Counted from the first letter of the stretch, positions 34,631-44,018 are shown. The stretch: DNA of 64,000 nucleotides from Sphingomonas kyeonggiensis (GCF_014204495.1 NZ_JACHLN010000002.1:1403693-1467692), one strand, 5' to 3'. Made by a program: numbers and translations. The notes: a model not told the origin generated them from the letters alone.

Positions 34631-35914
34631 ATGACAGCAGCCGACGCCGCCACCCCGCCCCGCCACCGCCTGCGCTCGATCCTGGGCGGATCGGCCGGCA
34701 ATCTGGTCGAATGGTATGACTGGTATGCCTATGCGGTGCTCGCCAGCTATCTGGCGCCGCACTATTTCCCCAAGGGCGCAAGCCAGGACATCAGCGCCTG
34801 GATCGTCTTCGCAATCGGCTTCTTCATGCGCCCGATCGGCGGCTGGCTGATGGGCATCTATGGCGACCGGCGCGGGCGCAAGGCGGGACTGACCCTGTCG
34901 GTCACGCTGATGTGCGCCGGCTCGATCATCATCGCGGTAACGCCCAGCTATGGCGAGATCGGCGTGACGGCCACCGTCGCGCTCGTCACCGCGCGACTGC
35001 TCCAGGGCCTCAGCCTCGGCGGCGAATATGGCGCCAGTGCCACCTATCTCTCTGAAATGGCGGGCAGGAAGCATCGCGGCTTCTTTTCGAGCTTCCAGTA
35101 CGTCACGCTGATCTCGGGCCAGCTCGTCGCACTGCTCGTGCTGCTGGTGCTCCAGGCGGTGATGAGCGAGGCGGACCTGAAAGCCTGGGGCTGGCGCATC
35201 CCGTTCGCCGTGGGCGGCGTGCTGGCGCTCGGCGTATTCTGGCTCCGGCGCCGGCTGGCCGAGACCGAGAGCTTCGCCAAGCGCGAAACGACCAAGAAAT
35301 CGAGCGCGCTGGCACTGGTCCGCGAGCATCCGCGCGAGGCGGCCGTGGTGATGCTGCTCACCGCCGGCGGTACCCTCGCCTTCTACGCCTATACGATCTA
35401 CCCGATCGCCTTCCTCAAGAAGACCGCCGGCTTCTCCGATTCAGCGGCGACCCAGGTGAATGCGGCCGCCCTGTTCGTGTTCATGGCGATCCAGCCGCTC
35501 GCCGGCGCCTTGTCCGATCGGATCGGGCGCAAGCCGCTGATGATCGCATTCGGCGTGCTCGGCACCCTGCTCAGCTATCCGATCTTCGTCGCGATGGAAG
35601 GCGCACGCGACGCGCTCACCGCCTTCCTGCTGATGACCGGGGCGCTGGTGATCGTCACCGGCTACACTTCGATCAACGCCGTGGTGAAAGCCGAGCTCTT
35701 CCCCGCTCATATCCGCACCCTGGGCGTCGCTCTGCCCTATGCATTGGCCAATGCCCTGTTCGGCGGCACCGCGCCCACCGTGGCGCTGTGGTTCAAGCAG
35801 GAAGGCTGGGAGCGCGGTTTCTACTGGTACGTCACCGCGATGATCGCGATCTCGCTAGTCACCTATCTGTGCATGCGGGACACTGCGAAACACTCGCAGA
35901 TCCTCGAGGATTGA
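34631..35914 (+). CDS. kgtP: MHS-family MFS transporter, alpha-ketoglutarate permease-like
   Basis: 427 aa, twelve helices. The N terminus GGSAGNLVEWYDWYAYA is the metabolite:H+ symporter signature; FFMRPIGGWLMGIYGDRRGR carries the G-x-x-x-D-R-x-G-R-R loop, and LLQGLSLGGEYGASATYLSE with GFFSSFQYVTLISGQLVALL match KgtP wording closely. Proton-driven uptake of 2-oxoglutarate or another dicarboxylate is likely; substrate is by resemblance. Start ATG 34631 chosen at the family N terminus. Divergent from the lipoprotein gene (89-bp gap). Confidence 0.85.
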   Translation: MTAADAATPPRHRLRSILGGSAGNLVEWYDWYAYAVLASYLAPHYFPKGASQDISAWIVFAIGFFMRPIGGWLMGIYGDRRGRKAGLTLSVTLMCAGSIIIAVTPSYGEIGVTATVALVTARLLQGLSLGGEYGASATYLSEMAGRKHRGFFSSFQYVTLISGQLVALLVLLVLQAVMSEADLKAWGWRIPFAVGGVLALGVFWLRRRLAETESFAKRETTKKSSALALVREHPREAAVVMLLTAGGTLAFYAYTIYPIAFLKKTAGFSDSAATQVNAAALFVFMAIQPLAGALSDRIGRKPLMIAFGVLGTLLSYPIFVAMEGARDALTAFLLMTGALVIVTGYTSINAVVKAELFPAHIRTLGVALPYALANALFGGTAPTVALWFKQEGWERGFYWYVTAMIAISLVTYLCMRDTAKHSQILED

Positions 35915-35985
35915 TAGGCTATTGCTAATCATTAGCACATCTCCAACCCATTTCCCTCGCTTCCATCCCGACTTCCCCTTCCCTC

Positions 35986-36066
35986 GTCATCCCCGCGCAG
36001 GCGGGGATCCAGAGTCACAAAGGGTATCGCTCTGCCACCCTGGATCCCCGCCTACGCGGGGATGAC
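35986..36066. repeat. Palindromic REP-like element, copy 1
   Basis: 27-bp arms (35986-36012 and 36040-36066) that match at 26 of 27 positions, enclosing 27 bp. The core is GTCATCCCCGCGCAGG. It is the same element as at 52252-52332. A 16-bp direct repeat GATGACGGAATGGAGG (36061-36076, 36080-36095) trails it. It lies in the gap between kgtP and the response-regulator gene. Confidence 0.85.
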
Positions 36067-36203
36067 GGAATGGAGGTGGGATGACGGAATGGAGGGAAGT
36101 GCAGAAATCCCATTACGGCTTTCCCCTTCCCGCTCCGTCATTATGTTTCCGTGCGTTGCAGCCGTGCAATACCGGCGTTAGGCTCGGCACTTAAACCGAT
36201 GGG

Positions 36204-36953
36204 ATGCCACAAGCAGCTTTAGCCCCCGCCTTGGACATCGAGACCCGCCTGCTGATCGTCGACGACGATCCCGGAATCCGCGAGCTTACCGCGGCCTTCC
36301 TGTCGCAGCATGGCTATGTCGTCGACACCGCATCGGGCGCCATCGAGATGCGCACCCTCACCGCGCGCAACGATTACGACCTGATCGTGCTCGACGTGAT
36401 GATGCCGGGCGAGGACGGCCTTTCGATCCTCCGCTCGATGGACCGCGAAACCGGCCCCGCGGTGATCCTCCACTCGGTGATCGGCGAGGATATCGACCGG
36501 ATCGTCGGGCTGGAGATGGGCGCGGACGATTATGTGCCCAAGCCCGCCAATCCACGCGAGCTGCTGGCCCGCATCCGCTCGGTGCTGCGTCGCAGCCAGG
36601 GCGACCGCAGCACCGCGCCGGCCGCGATCACCACCCGCGCCTTCATGCGCTTCGCCGGCTGGCGGCTCGATCCCGTCGCGCGCCAGCTTTGGGATCCGGA
36701 CGATGTCATCATCAACCTGAGCGACGGCGAGTTCCGCCTGCTGCTCGCGCTGGTCGAGCGCCCGCGCCGGGTGCTGACCCGCGACATGCTGCTCGATCTC
36801 TCGCGCGGCCCCAATGCCGAGCATTTCGATCGCGCGATCGACGTGCAGATGAGCCGCCTGCGCAAGAAGCTGGCCCGGCCGGGCTCCGAGGACCTGATCC
36901 GCACGATCCGCAACGAAGGCTATATGTTCGTCACCGAAGTGACGACCAAGTAA
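36204..36953 (+). CDS. OmpR-family response regulator
   Basis: 249 aa. Receiver: RLLIVDDDPGIRELTAAFL, phosphorylation Asp in DLIVLDVMMPGEDGLS and Lys in DDYVPKPANPRELL (P replaces the usual T/F neighbour). Winged-helix DNA-binding domain from about 135 (FAGWRLDPVARQLW, INLSDGEFRLLLALVERPRRVLTRDMLL, DRAIDVQMSRLRKKL). Three bases separate its stop from the GTG of the sensor kinase, forming a two-component pair. The signal is unknown; the dioxygenase-like gene just downstream is a possible target by position. Confidence 0.93.
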   Translation: MPQAALAPALDIETRLLIVDDDPGIRELTAAFLSQHGYVVDTASGAIEMRTLTARNDYDLIVLDVMMPGEDGLSILRSMDRETGPAVILHSVIGEDIDRIVGLEMGADDYVPKPANPRELLARIRSVLRRSQGDRSTAPAAITTRAFMRFAGWRLDPVARQLWDPDDVIINLSDGEFRLLLALVERPRRVLTRDMLLDLSRGPNAEHFDRAIDVQMSRLRKKLARPGSEDLIRTIRNEGYMFVTEVTTK

Positions 36954-36956
36954 CCC

Positions 36957-38219
36957 GTGACCCGCCGCTCGATCACCGTTCCGATCGTATTGCTCGTCAT
37001 CGCCGCGGCGTTGATCGCGACGACGACGCAATTCACGATCATGTTCAACGGCCCGCCGCCCGGGCCGGGCCCGCTGCCGCTTGCCCGCGTCGCCGAGGCG
37101 CTGCGCACCGGCACGGTTGCCCCCACTGCCCAGGCGCGGATGGCGATCACACGCACCAGCGAGGACAAGTTCGGCCGCGAGGACGAGCGCCCCTCCCCGG
37201 CGCGTGACGCGGCGATCGCCCGGCTGATCGGCGTGCCGGCCGAGCGTGTTCACGGCCTCTACCAGTTCCCCGCGCGCGACCCCGAGCAGGACATGCACGG
37301 CAGCTTCACCGTCGCGCTGGAGGACGGCAATGGCTGGATCGTCGCCTCGAGCCTGTTCCGTCCCGCCTTCACCCGCTGGCACCTCGCCAGGCTGCTGGGC
37401 ATGCTCGGTGTGCTGCTGGTGTTGTCGCTGCTCGCCTGGGGCGTGGCGCGGCGCATTTCGCGCCCGATCCGCGATCTGGCCGGCGCCGCGACGCGCGTGC
37501 GGCTCGGCGCCCGCCAGCCGATCCCGCACAACGGCCCGCGCGAGGTCCATGAGCTCGCCCGCGCGCTCGATTCGATGCAGGAGCGCATCCTGGTCGAGGC
37601 GGAGAACCGCAGCGCGATGCTCGGCGCGATCGCGCATGACCTGGGCACTCCCCTCTCCCGCATCGCCTTCTGGGTCGAGCAGCTTCCCGACGATGCACGG
37701 CTGCGCGCCGAGGCGGACATCGAGGAGATGCGCGCGATGCTCAAGGCCGCACTCAGCTTCACCCGCGACGGCCGCGACGGCGCCCCGCACGAGAAGCTCG
37801 ATCTGGGCAGCCTGGTCGAGAGCCTGGTCGATGACCTCGCCACCGCCGGCAAGCCGGTGAGCGTGGAGCCTGGCCCACGCGCGGTGGTGCGGGGCGATCC
37901 CGCGGCGCTGCGTCGCCTGTTCGCCAATCTGATCGAGAATGCGGTGCGCTATGGCGAGCGCGCGCGCCTCGGCTGGAGCCTGGCCGAGGGCAAGGTCGAT
38001 GTTGTGATCGAGGATGACGGGCGCGGCTTCGATCTCAGCCGGGCGGAGGCGCTGTTCGCGCCTTTCGTGCGCGGCGAGAGTTCGCGCAACCGCGAGACCG
38101 GCGGCACCGGCCTCGGTCTCGCCATCGTCCGCACGATCGCCGAGGCGCATGGCGGCGAAGTCACGCTGGAGAATCGTGCCGCCGGTGGCGGACGCGTGCG
38201 GGTGCGCCTGCCCGCCTGA
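36957..38219 (+). CDS. Sensor histidine kinase (HAMP, HisKA, HATPase_c)
   Basis: 420 aa, GTG start. TM1 (ITVPIVLLVIAAALIATTT), a periplasmic domain of roughly 110 residues, TM2 (LLGMLGVLLVLSLLAWGVA), HAMP, H-box MLGAIAHDLGTPLSRIAFW, N-box LFANLIENAVRYGERAR, G1 EDDGRGFDL and G2 GGTGLGLAIVRTIAEAHGG. All kinase motifs are intact. EnvZ-like organisation, partner of the upstream regulator. The stop at 38219 is 86 bp before the next ATG. Confidence 0.93.
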   Translation: MTRRSITVPIVLLVIAAALIATTTQFTIMFNGPPPGPGPLPLARVAEALRTGTVAPTAQARMAITRTSEDKFGREDERPSPARDAAIARLIGVPAERVHGLYQFPARDPEQDMHGSFTVALEDGNGWIVASSLFRPAFTRWHLARLLGMLGVLLVLSLLAWGVARRISRPIRDLAGAATRVRLGARQPIPHNGPREVHELARALDSMQERILVEAENRSAMLGAIAHDLGTPLSRIAFWVEQLPDDARLRAEADIEEMRAMLKAALSFTRDGRDGAPHEKLDLGSLVESLVDDLATAGKPVSVEPGPRAVVRGDPAALRRLFANLIENAVRYGERARLGWSLAEGKVDVVIEDDGRGFDLSRAEALFAPFVRGESSRNRETGGTGLGLAIVRTIAEAHGGEVTLENRAAGGGRVRVRLPA

Positions 38220-38305
38220 CTGCAACATGCTGCAACAATCGGCGACGCGGGGAAATCCCCGCGTGTGTCCGGCATGTGACTGAAGCCTCTGACCAAGGAG
38301 GCAGA

Positions 38306-39217
38306 ATGGAACATCATGACGAGCACGACCTGGGCCTCGCCCACGACCTGAAAGCAATGACGCAGCTCGCCAGCCGCCGCCGGGCGCTGGGCTGGTTCGC
38401 CGGTGCCAGCGGCGCGGCGATGCTCGCGGCATGCGACGGCGGATCGAGCGGCACCACCAGCAGCACGAGCAGCTCGGGCACCACCACCACCGCAACGCCC
38501 ACCCCCACGGCATCGGCCACCGCCACGCCGACGCCGACCGCGACCTCCACCAGCAGCACCTGCGTCGTCGACCCCACCGAGACCAACGGTCCCTATCCGG
38601 CCGACGGCACCAACACCTCGAGCGGCGCGACATCGAACGTGCTCACCGCCAGCAACGTGGTGCGCAGCGACATCCGCACCTCGTTCGTCGGCAGCTCGAC
38701 GACGACGGCGGCGGGCGTGCAGGTCACACTCACCCTCACCCTGGTCAATGTGAACGCCGCCTGCGCCCCGCTGGCCGGCTATGCCATCTATATCTGGCAC
38801 TGCGACCGCGACGGGAAATACTCGCTCTACGACCTCCCGGCCGAGAGCTACCTCCGCGGCGTCGGCGTGACCGACAGCAACGGCCAGGTGACCTTCACCA
38901 CCATCTTCCCCGGCTGCTATTCGGGCCGCTGGCCGCACATCCATTTCGAGGTGTTCTCGAGCCTGGCCAACGCCACCGGCGGGCGCTACGCCACGCTGAT
39001 CTCGCAGCTCGCCATGCCGAGCGCGGCGTGCAGCACGGTCTACAACAACGCCACCGGCTACACGACGAGCATCCGCAACTTCGCGAGCGTCAGCATCAAC
39101 AGCGACAATGTGTTCGGCGACAACACCAGCGCGCAGATCGCCCAGCAGACCCCGGTGATGAGCGGCAGCGTCGCGGCGGGCTATAGCGCCACCGCCGTGA
39201 TCGGCATCGCACGCTGA
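38306..39217 (+). CDS. Exported intradiol ring-cleavage dioxygenase-like protein
   Basis: 303 aa. RBS AAGGAGG precedes ATG 38306. Twin-arginine start (ASRRRALGWFAGASGAAML) ends in lipobox-like AACDG, then a low-complexity Ser/Thr/Pro linker (about 48-85). The dioxygenase core follows: PTETNGPYPADG, GYAIYIWHCDRDGKYSLYD, and PGCYSGRWPHIHFEVF, supplying the Tyr and the two His (H-I-H) of the non-haem iron site of protocatechuate 3,4-dioxygenase relatives. Normal intradiol enzymes are cytoplasmic, so a lipid-anchored or Tat-exported form is unusual. Substrate unknown. Confidence 0.82.
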   Translation: MEHHDEHDLGLAHDLKAMTQLASRRRALGWFAGASGAAMLAACDGGSSGTTSSTSSSGTTTTATPTPTASATATPTPTATSTSSTCVVDPTETNGPYPADGTNTSSGATSNVLTASNVVRSDIRTSFVGSSTTTAAGVQVTLTLTLVNVNAACAPLAGYAIYIWHCDRDGKYSLYDLPAESYLRGVGVTDSNGQVTFTTIFPGCYSGRWPHIHFEVFSSLANATGGRYATLISQLAMPSAACSTVYNNATGYTTSIRNFASVSINSDNVFGDNTSAQIAQQTPVMSGSVAAGYSATAVIGIAR

Positions 39218-39236
39218 ACTCGGCCAGGCATCCCCG

Positions 39237-39263
39237 GTCACCCTGAACCTGCTTCAGGGTGAC
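39237..39263. terminator. Hairpin between convergent genes
   Basis: GTCACCCTGAA / TTCAGGGTGAC, perfect 11-bp stem with a 5-nt loop, between the dioxygenase gene and the receiver gene. It belongs to a frequent sphingomonad-type intergenic repeat and may act as a bidirectional terminator; no T run. Confidence 0.5.
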
Positions 39264-39296
39264 AAGGGGGCCTTCGACAGCCCCCTCCAGGCCTCT

Positions 39297-39686
39297 TTAA
39301 AGTATCATCCCGCCGCCGCCGCGGATCGCGAGCACGCGGCCGATCGAATCGAACAGCGCGTCCATCGCCACCGGCTTGAACAGCACGTCGTCGGCGCCCA
39401 CCGCGAGGCACCGCTCGCGCAGGTCCACCGCGGTATCGGCCGTGACCACGATGATCGGCAGCTCGCCCTTCTCGTCGCCGCGCGCGCGGATGCGCTCGAT
39501 CGTCTCGAACCCGTCCATCCCCGGCATGCGCAGGTCGACCAGGATCACGTCGAAGCTCTCGGCATCGAGCATCGCCAGGCCTTCCTCGGCCCAGCTGGCC
39601 TCGGCCATGGTGGCCCCCGCAACGTCGAGCATGTCCTTCACGACCCGACGGTTCATCGGATCGTCCTCAATGAAGAGGATGTTCAT
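39297..39686 (-). CDS. Single-domain response regulator (CheY-like receiver)
   Basis: 129 aa. MNILFIEDDPMNRRVVKDML carries the acidic pair, FDVILVDLRMPGMDGFETI the phospho-accepting Asp, IIVVTADTA the switch Thr, and VLFKPVAMDAL the Lys. No output domain. It follows the hybrid-kinase gene on the same strand by 74 bp and probably takes its phosphate, standing in for that kinase's poor receiver. Confidence 0.9.
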   Translation of the reverse strand: MNILFIEDDPMNRRVVKDMLDVAGATMAEASWAEEGLAMLDAESFDVILVDLRMPGMDGFETIERIRARGDEKGELPIIVVTADTAVDLRERCLAVGADDVLFKPVAMDALFDSIGRVLAIRGGGGMIL

Positions 39687-39760
39687 GCCCGCCCGCCCGT
39701 GGCGACCGGTTTCCTCGAGATACGCGCGACCATTTCTGTCATGTCAGGTGTGCTATCGCC

Positions 39761-42226
39761 CTAAGCCGCCCGAGATACAAGCGGGTCCCCATCCCTCTTG
39801 TCGGAATTTTCTTCCGTCGGCGGAATGATAGCATCAATCAGGCTCGCGCCGGTAATGGGTTTTTCCAGTATTTTGCCGTCACTTGCTGCAATCAGCTCAG
39901 CCACGGTCTCCGCATCGGGCTTGAGCCAGAGAATGGTGTGGGAAACGCTTCCATCCGCCGCCCGCAGCGCGGTGAGCGCCTGGACGGGACCGTCGGCCTC
40001 GGCCTTGAGCGTGGCTTCGTCGGCGAGCAGGTGGCCGACCCCGCCCTCTTCGAGCATCGGCAGCGCCTCGCCGACATTCGCCGCGAAGCGCAGCCGGGCG
40101 ACGCGCGGCTCGAGCAGGGTGCGCAGCATCGAGCGGGCGATGGGGTTGCGGTCGAGCACCACCAGGTCGATCCCGGTGCTGCTTTCGGCCGTCACCGCGG
40201 TCTCCGGCGCCTCGGCGGGAACCAGCGGCAGGTCGACAACGAAGCGCGATCCCTTGCCGTCCTCGCTCTCCACCATGATGTCGCCGCCCAGCGCGCGGGC
40301 CAGGTTGCGGCAGATGGCGAGGCCCAGCCCGGTGCCGCCGAAGCGGCGCGTGGTGCTGGTGTCGACCTGGCGGAAGCTCTCGAAGATCTCCTCGAATTTC
40401 TCGCGCGGGATGCCGATGCCGCTGTCCTCGATCGCCAGCTTGAGGCGGCGGGCATCGCCTTCGCCCTCCGCCACGGCGCGCAGCGTCACCCCGCCCTTCT
40501 CGGTAAACTTGATCGCATTGGAGAGCAGGTTGAACACGACCTGGCGCAGGCGGGTGGCGTCGCTGACAATCCAGTGCGGCGCATGGCTGAGCTCGAGCTT
40601 GAAATTCAGTCCCTTGGCGCGCGCCTGCTCCTCCCAGAGCTTGGTGACGTCGCGAAGCGTGGCGCACAGGTCCATCGGCGACGCCTCGACGCTGAGGTTG
40701 CCCGTCTCCATCTTGGCCACGTCGAGGATGTCGTCGACCAGCGTACGCATCGTCACGCCGGCGCTGTGGACGATGCCGATCCGGTCGCGCGTCTGCGCCT
40801 CCAGCTTCGGATCGGACAGCATCACCTGGGTCATGCCGAGGATGCCGTTCAGCGGCGTGCGAATCTCGTGGCTGGTCGTCGCAAGGAACTCGGTCTTGGC
40901 CTTGAGCGCCTTTTCCAGCGCGACATTGGTCTCGCCGAGCACGATGTTCGCGGCGCGCACCTTGTTGCGGCTCCGACGAATGGTGACGAGACCCCAGCCC
41001 AGCGCGCCCATGACGATCACCGTCGCGCCGCCGATCAGCAGGAACATGGTCAGCTGGGTGCGCGCGCGGTTCTCGGCCTCGCGGTTCTGCAGCGTCAGGA
41101 TGTCGTTCTGCTGCTTGGCGTACTGGAACTGGGCCGCCATCAGCGCCGCGCTGGTGGTCGTCGCCACCTTCGAGGCTTCGTCGCCCAGCCGCTTCGCCGC
41201 CTCGAGATGGATCAGCGCCTCGCGGGTGTCCCCGGCGCGGCTGAAGATCTGATAGGCGTACATATGGTCGCCGCGGAACTCGACCGTCGTCTTCGCAAGG
41301 TCGAAGCCGGCAAAGGCCTCGCGGATCAGGCGCACCGCCCGTTCGGTATTGCCCCGCTCCAGCTCGAGCGCTGCGGAGGTCGAGAGGAGGTGCCGGCGCA
41401 GCAAATCGGCATCGGCGCCTTTCAGCAGCTCGAACCCGCGCGAGATCAGCCGGCCGGCGACATCGAAGCGCTTCAGCTCGATCTGGCTGCGTGCATAGTT
41501 GCTGAGAATCCGCGCTTCGAGCACGGGCTGGTCCATCTCGCGCGCGATGCGCAGCGCCTCTTCATATTCCCGCCCCGCCTCGACGTTGCGATCCATCGTG
41601 AGCAGCACATTACCGCGATTGTTGTGCAACGACAGCGAGAGCACCGGATCGCCGTCATACAGGTCGGCGGCCTGGCGGTAATATTGCTCGGCCCGGGCAT
41701 TGTCGTTGGCCGAGCTGTATAGCGATGCGATGTTCTGCAGCGCGATCGCCTGGCTGCGCAGTTCCTTGACGTCGCCGAAGATGCGGAACGCGTTCTGGTA
41801 GCTTTCCAGCGCCTTCACGGCCTGGTCGCGTGCCATGAAGAAGGTGCCCTGCGACATCAGCAGGTCGCCGCGCAGCTTGATCGGCTCGGGGATCGCCTCG
41901 ATCAGCTTCAACCCTTCGGCGATCAGCGGCTGTGCCTGGGCAGGCTCGTCATTGCGCAGGCGGGCTTCGGCGGCAAGCCAGCGCGCCGTCGCCTGGGCAA
42001 GCATGGCCTGGCGCGGATCGGGCAGCTGCCGGGCGAGCTTGTCGATCGCGTCGGCATGGCGCAGCGCCTCGGCCTGGTCGCTCATCATGCTGCCCTTGGC
42101 CGCCTGGATTTCGGCCTGGATCGCGGGCGTGAACTCATTGGCAGGCTTGGCCGGCGACTGGGCGAGCACGGGAGTCGCCGTCAGCAGCGCCAGGAATGTC
42201 AGGAAGGCGTGGAGGCACACGCGCAT
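39761..42226 (-). CDS. Hybrid histidine kinase with exported TPR sensor region
   Basis: 821 aa. Signal peptide ([22 protein letters not shown]), TPR array about 60-370 (e.g. SLHNNRGNVLLTMDRNVEAG), a transmembrane helix about 395-415 (MFLLIGGATVIVMGALGW), then HisKA with H in EFLATTSHEIRTPLNG, N-box FNLLSNAIKFTEKGG, and GGTGLGLAICRNLARALGG. A C-terminal receiver-like domain (about 690-805) starts LVVLDRNPIARSML with one acidic residue of the pair lost, and ends ILEKPI. The sensor is thus periplasmic TPR repeats. Start overlaps the EAL gene stop (ATGA). Confidence 0.9.
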   Translation of the reverse strand: MRVCLHAFLTFLALLTATPVLAQSPAKPANEFTPAIQAEIQAAKGSMMSDQAEALRHADAIDKLARQLPDPRQAMLAQATARWLAAEARLRNDEPAQAQPLIAEGLKLIEAIPEPIKLRGDLLMSQGTFFMARDQAVKALESYQNAFRIFGDVKELRSQAIALQNIASLYSSANDNARAEQYYRQAADLYDGDPVLSLSLHNNRGNVLLTMDRNVEAGREYEEALRIAREMDQPVLEARILSNYARSQIELKRFDVAGRLISRGFELLKGADADLLRRHLLSTSAALELERGNTERAVRLIREAFAGFDLAKTTVEFRGDHMYAYQIFSRAGDTREALIHLEAAKRLGDEASKVATTTSAALMAAQFQYAKQQNDILTLQNREAENRARTQLTMFLLIGGATVIVMGALGWGLVTIRRSRNKVRAANIVLGETNVALEKALKAKTEFLATTSHEIRTPLNGILGMTQVMLSDPKLEAQTRDRIGIVHSAGVTMRTLVDDILDVAKMETGNLSVEASPMDLCATLRDVTKLWEEQARAKGLNFKLELSHAPHWIVSDATRLRQVVFNLLSNAIKFTEKGGVTLRAVAEGEGDARRLKLAIEDSGIGIPREKFEEIFESFRQVDTSTTRRFGGTGLGLAICRNLARALGGDIMVESEDGKGSRFVVDLPLVPAEAPETAVTAESSTGIDLVVLDRNPIARSMLRTLLEPRVARLRFAANVGEALPMLEEGGVGHLLADEATLKAEADGPVQALTALRAADGSVSHTILWLKPDAETVAELIAASDGKILEKPITGASLIDAIIPPTEENSDKRDGDPLVSRAA

Positions 42227-43737
42227 CAGGCGCGCTTCCAGAAGCTCTCGGGCCGGACGAACGACTGAAGCTGGCCGTTCGCAGTGTCGAGATGGCCGTC
42301 GTCCACAAGGAACTTGCGGAACGCATCGAGCCCGAGCGGGCGGGAGATCAGGAAGCCCTGCACCATGTCGCAGCCCATCACGCTGAGCAGCGCCAGCGCC
42401 GACGGTGTCTCCACGCCCTCGGCGGTGACTTCCATCTCCAGCGCATGGGCCAGGTCGATCGTCGAGCGGACGATCAGCGGATCGCGATTGCTGCTGGTCA
42501 ACTGCATCACGAACATCTTGTCGATCTTGAGCTCGCGCGCCGGCAGCTTCTTGAGATAGGCGAGCGAGGACAGGCCCGCGCCATAATCGTCGATGGCAAG
42601 CGTCACGCCGCTGTCGGCGAAGAACTGCAGGTGGCGGATCGCGCTTTCCGGATCGCGGATCACCGCGGTTTCGGTGATCTCGAAGCCGAGCTTGGCGTCG
42701 GTGCTCGCCAGCATCTCGCAGACTTCGTTCACGAAGGCGGGGTCAGCCAGGAGCTGGCCGGAGATATTGACGAAGAGCAGCAGGTCGAAGCCGTCCTCGC
42801 GCAGCTTGCGCTGGTCCTCGATCACCTGGCGCAGCGTCCACAGCGTCAGCTTGGAGATCTCGCCGGCCTGTTCGGCGACGGAGATGAAGTCGCCCGGCAG
42901 GATCAGCCCGCGCGTGGGATGCTGCCAGCGGACCAGCGCCTCGGCGCTGGCGATCTCCTGGCGGCGGACATGCACCTTGGGCTGGTACTGGAGGAACATC
43001 TCGCCATTGGCGATCGCACGCGGCAGTTCGCGCATCAGGGTCAGCTTGTCGAACGCCAGGTCCGCCCGCGACAGGTCGAGCATCACCACCCGGCCGTCGA
43101 CACGCGCCTGCTCGAGCGCGGATTCGGCGGCCTCCGAGAGCAGCACCTCGTCGTCCTCGACCGTGGGCGCGGCGGCGACGCCGATATGCATCTGGAGCTG
43201 GTGCGGCTCGCCGTCGATGTCGAGCGTGGTCAGGAACGCCTTGTAGATCCGGTCCATATCGTCGGCGGCGACTTCGGGGGATTCGCGCTCGAACGCGATC
43301 TCCACGACCGCGCGGCCGGCGGCGGAAATTCGAACGTCGGGAATCAGCGAAGAGATTCGCCGCGCGACGTCCAGAACCAGCGAATCGGCCCTCGCGCGGC
43401 CGATGTGGCGGCGCAGCGAAGCAAAATTCGCAATTTCACAAAGTCCGAGAACGCTCCAGTAACGCCCCTCGACGTGACGATCGTTACTTGCCCGGTGCAG
43501 TTCGCGCTTGCCCGGCGCCTGGCGGCTGCGCGGGCGTGCGCGGATATCCATCGTGGCGTCCTGCGAAGCTCGCACTTGCACAAATTCCCTCGTGATTTCC
43601 GTATTTTCCACGGACCTCACGACTGCGCTCGAGATAGCGCTGGCCTGGTTAGCCAAGGGCTCTTTGCGTGCCGACATGCCCCGACGGTCTAGCCCGAGAC
43701 CATTGAAGGAACCGTTAAATCCCGGGCGCTTCGGCAT
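42226..43737 (-). CDS. Cyclic-di-GMP phosphodiesterase, EAL domain with degenerate GGDEF
   Basis: 503 aa from ATG 43737 (a TTG at 43752 is possible). The EAL domain is complete: [65 protein letters not shown] and [10 protein letters not shown], so hydrolysis of c-di-GMP to pGpG is likely. The region about 85-250 corresponds to a GGDEF fold without the GG(D/E)EF motif ([11 protein letters not shown]). No membrane helix. Translationally coupled to the TPR hybrid kinase, so this is a signalling operon that can connect an envelope cue to c-di-GMP and thus to the exopolysaccharide switch. Confidence 0.9.
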   Translation of the reverse strand: MPKRPGFNGSFNGLGLDRRGMSARKEPLANQASAISSAVVRSVENTEITREFVQVRASQDATMDIRARPRSRQAPGKRELHRASNDRHVEGRYWSVLGLCEIANFASLRRHIGRARADSLVLDVARRISSLIPDVRISAAGRAVVEIAFERESPEVAADDMDRIYKAFLTTLDIDGEPHQLQMHIGVAAAPTVEDDEVLLSEAAESALEQARVDGRVVMLDLSRADLAFDKLTLMRELPRAIANGEMFLQYQPKVHVRRQEIASAEALVRWQHPTRGLILPGDFISVAEQAGEISKLTLWTLRQVIEDQRKLREDGFDLLLFVNISGQLLADPAFVNEVCEMLASTDAKLGFEITETAVIRDPESAIRHLQFFADSGVTLAIDDYGAGLSSLAYLKKLPARELKIDKMFVMQLTSSNRDPLIVRSTIDLAHALEMEVTAEGVETPSALALLSVMGCDMVQGFLISRPLGLDAFRKFLVDDGHLDTANGQLQSFVRPESFWKRA

Positions 43738-43838
43738 TTTCGATCTCGCCAACTCCGCAGAAATCCGGATTGATTCATCGTTAAGCAGTCTTTAACCACA
43801 CCAATCGCGCACCTGTGCGCACCGATGGGAGACTGAAA

Positions 43839-43904
43839 ATGTTCGCGTTGCTCACTGTTCTGTTCCGCGACGGCGCTAGCGGTAACGATATCCGCCCGTT
43901 CTAA
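43839..43904 (+). CDS. Possible 21-aa leader peptide
   Basis: Very short ORF starting ATG with GGGAG seven bases upstream, hydrophobic at first (MFALLTVLFRDG) then polar, ending TAA. Lies directly before two strong hairpins and 229 bp before ugd. Could be an attenuation leader peptide or a non-translated part of a small RNA; nothing further supports translation. Confidence 0.3.
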   Translation: MFALLTVLFRDGASGNDIRPF

Positions 43905-44018
43905 CCGGAACACTCATCCGGGCCGGCGGTGGAGCGACCTCCTGTGAGGCCGTGCTGACCGGCCCGGACGACAACAGAAAACGAAACAAAAAAATGGCGG
44001 CCTCGGGCCGCCTTTTTT
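43905..44018 (+). ncRNA. Candidate structured small RNA ending at an intrinsic terminator
   Basis: Between the tiny ORF and ugd. A 10-bp perfect stem TCCGGGCCGG / CCGGCCCGGA (43917-43926 with 43959-43968) is followed by A-rich single-strand DNA and then the terminator at 43996-44018. The 380-bp gap around it (43738-44132) has no other gene. The form is that of a short RNA or an mRNA leader; no Rfam family recognised. Confidence 0.35.
43996..44018 (+). terminator. Intrinsic terminator
   Basis: GGCGGCC / GGCCGCC (43996-44002, 44006-44012), 3-nt loop, six T. The A run before it (43987-43994) makes it work on both strands. It shuts off the candidate small RNA before ugd. Confidence 0.9.

Noticed and set aside
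38450..38565. ACC/AGC-rich low-complexity DNA
   Set aside because: It encodes the Ser/Thr/Pro linker of the dioxygenase-like protein; not a separate repeat element.
36219..38633. 804-aa minus-strand open frame over the two-component pair
   Set aside because: Antisense of two well-defined genes; composition (Arg, His, Gln) and lack of motifs mark it as a shadow.
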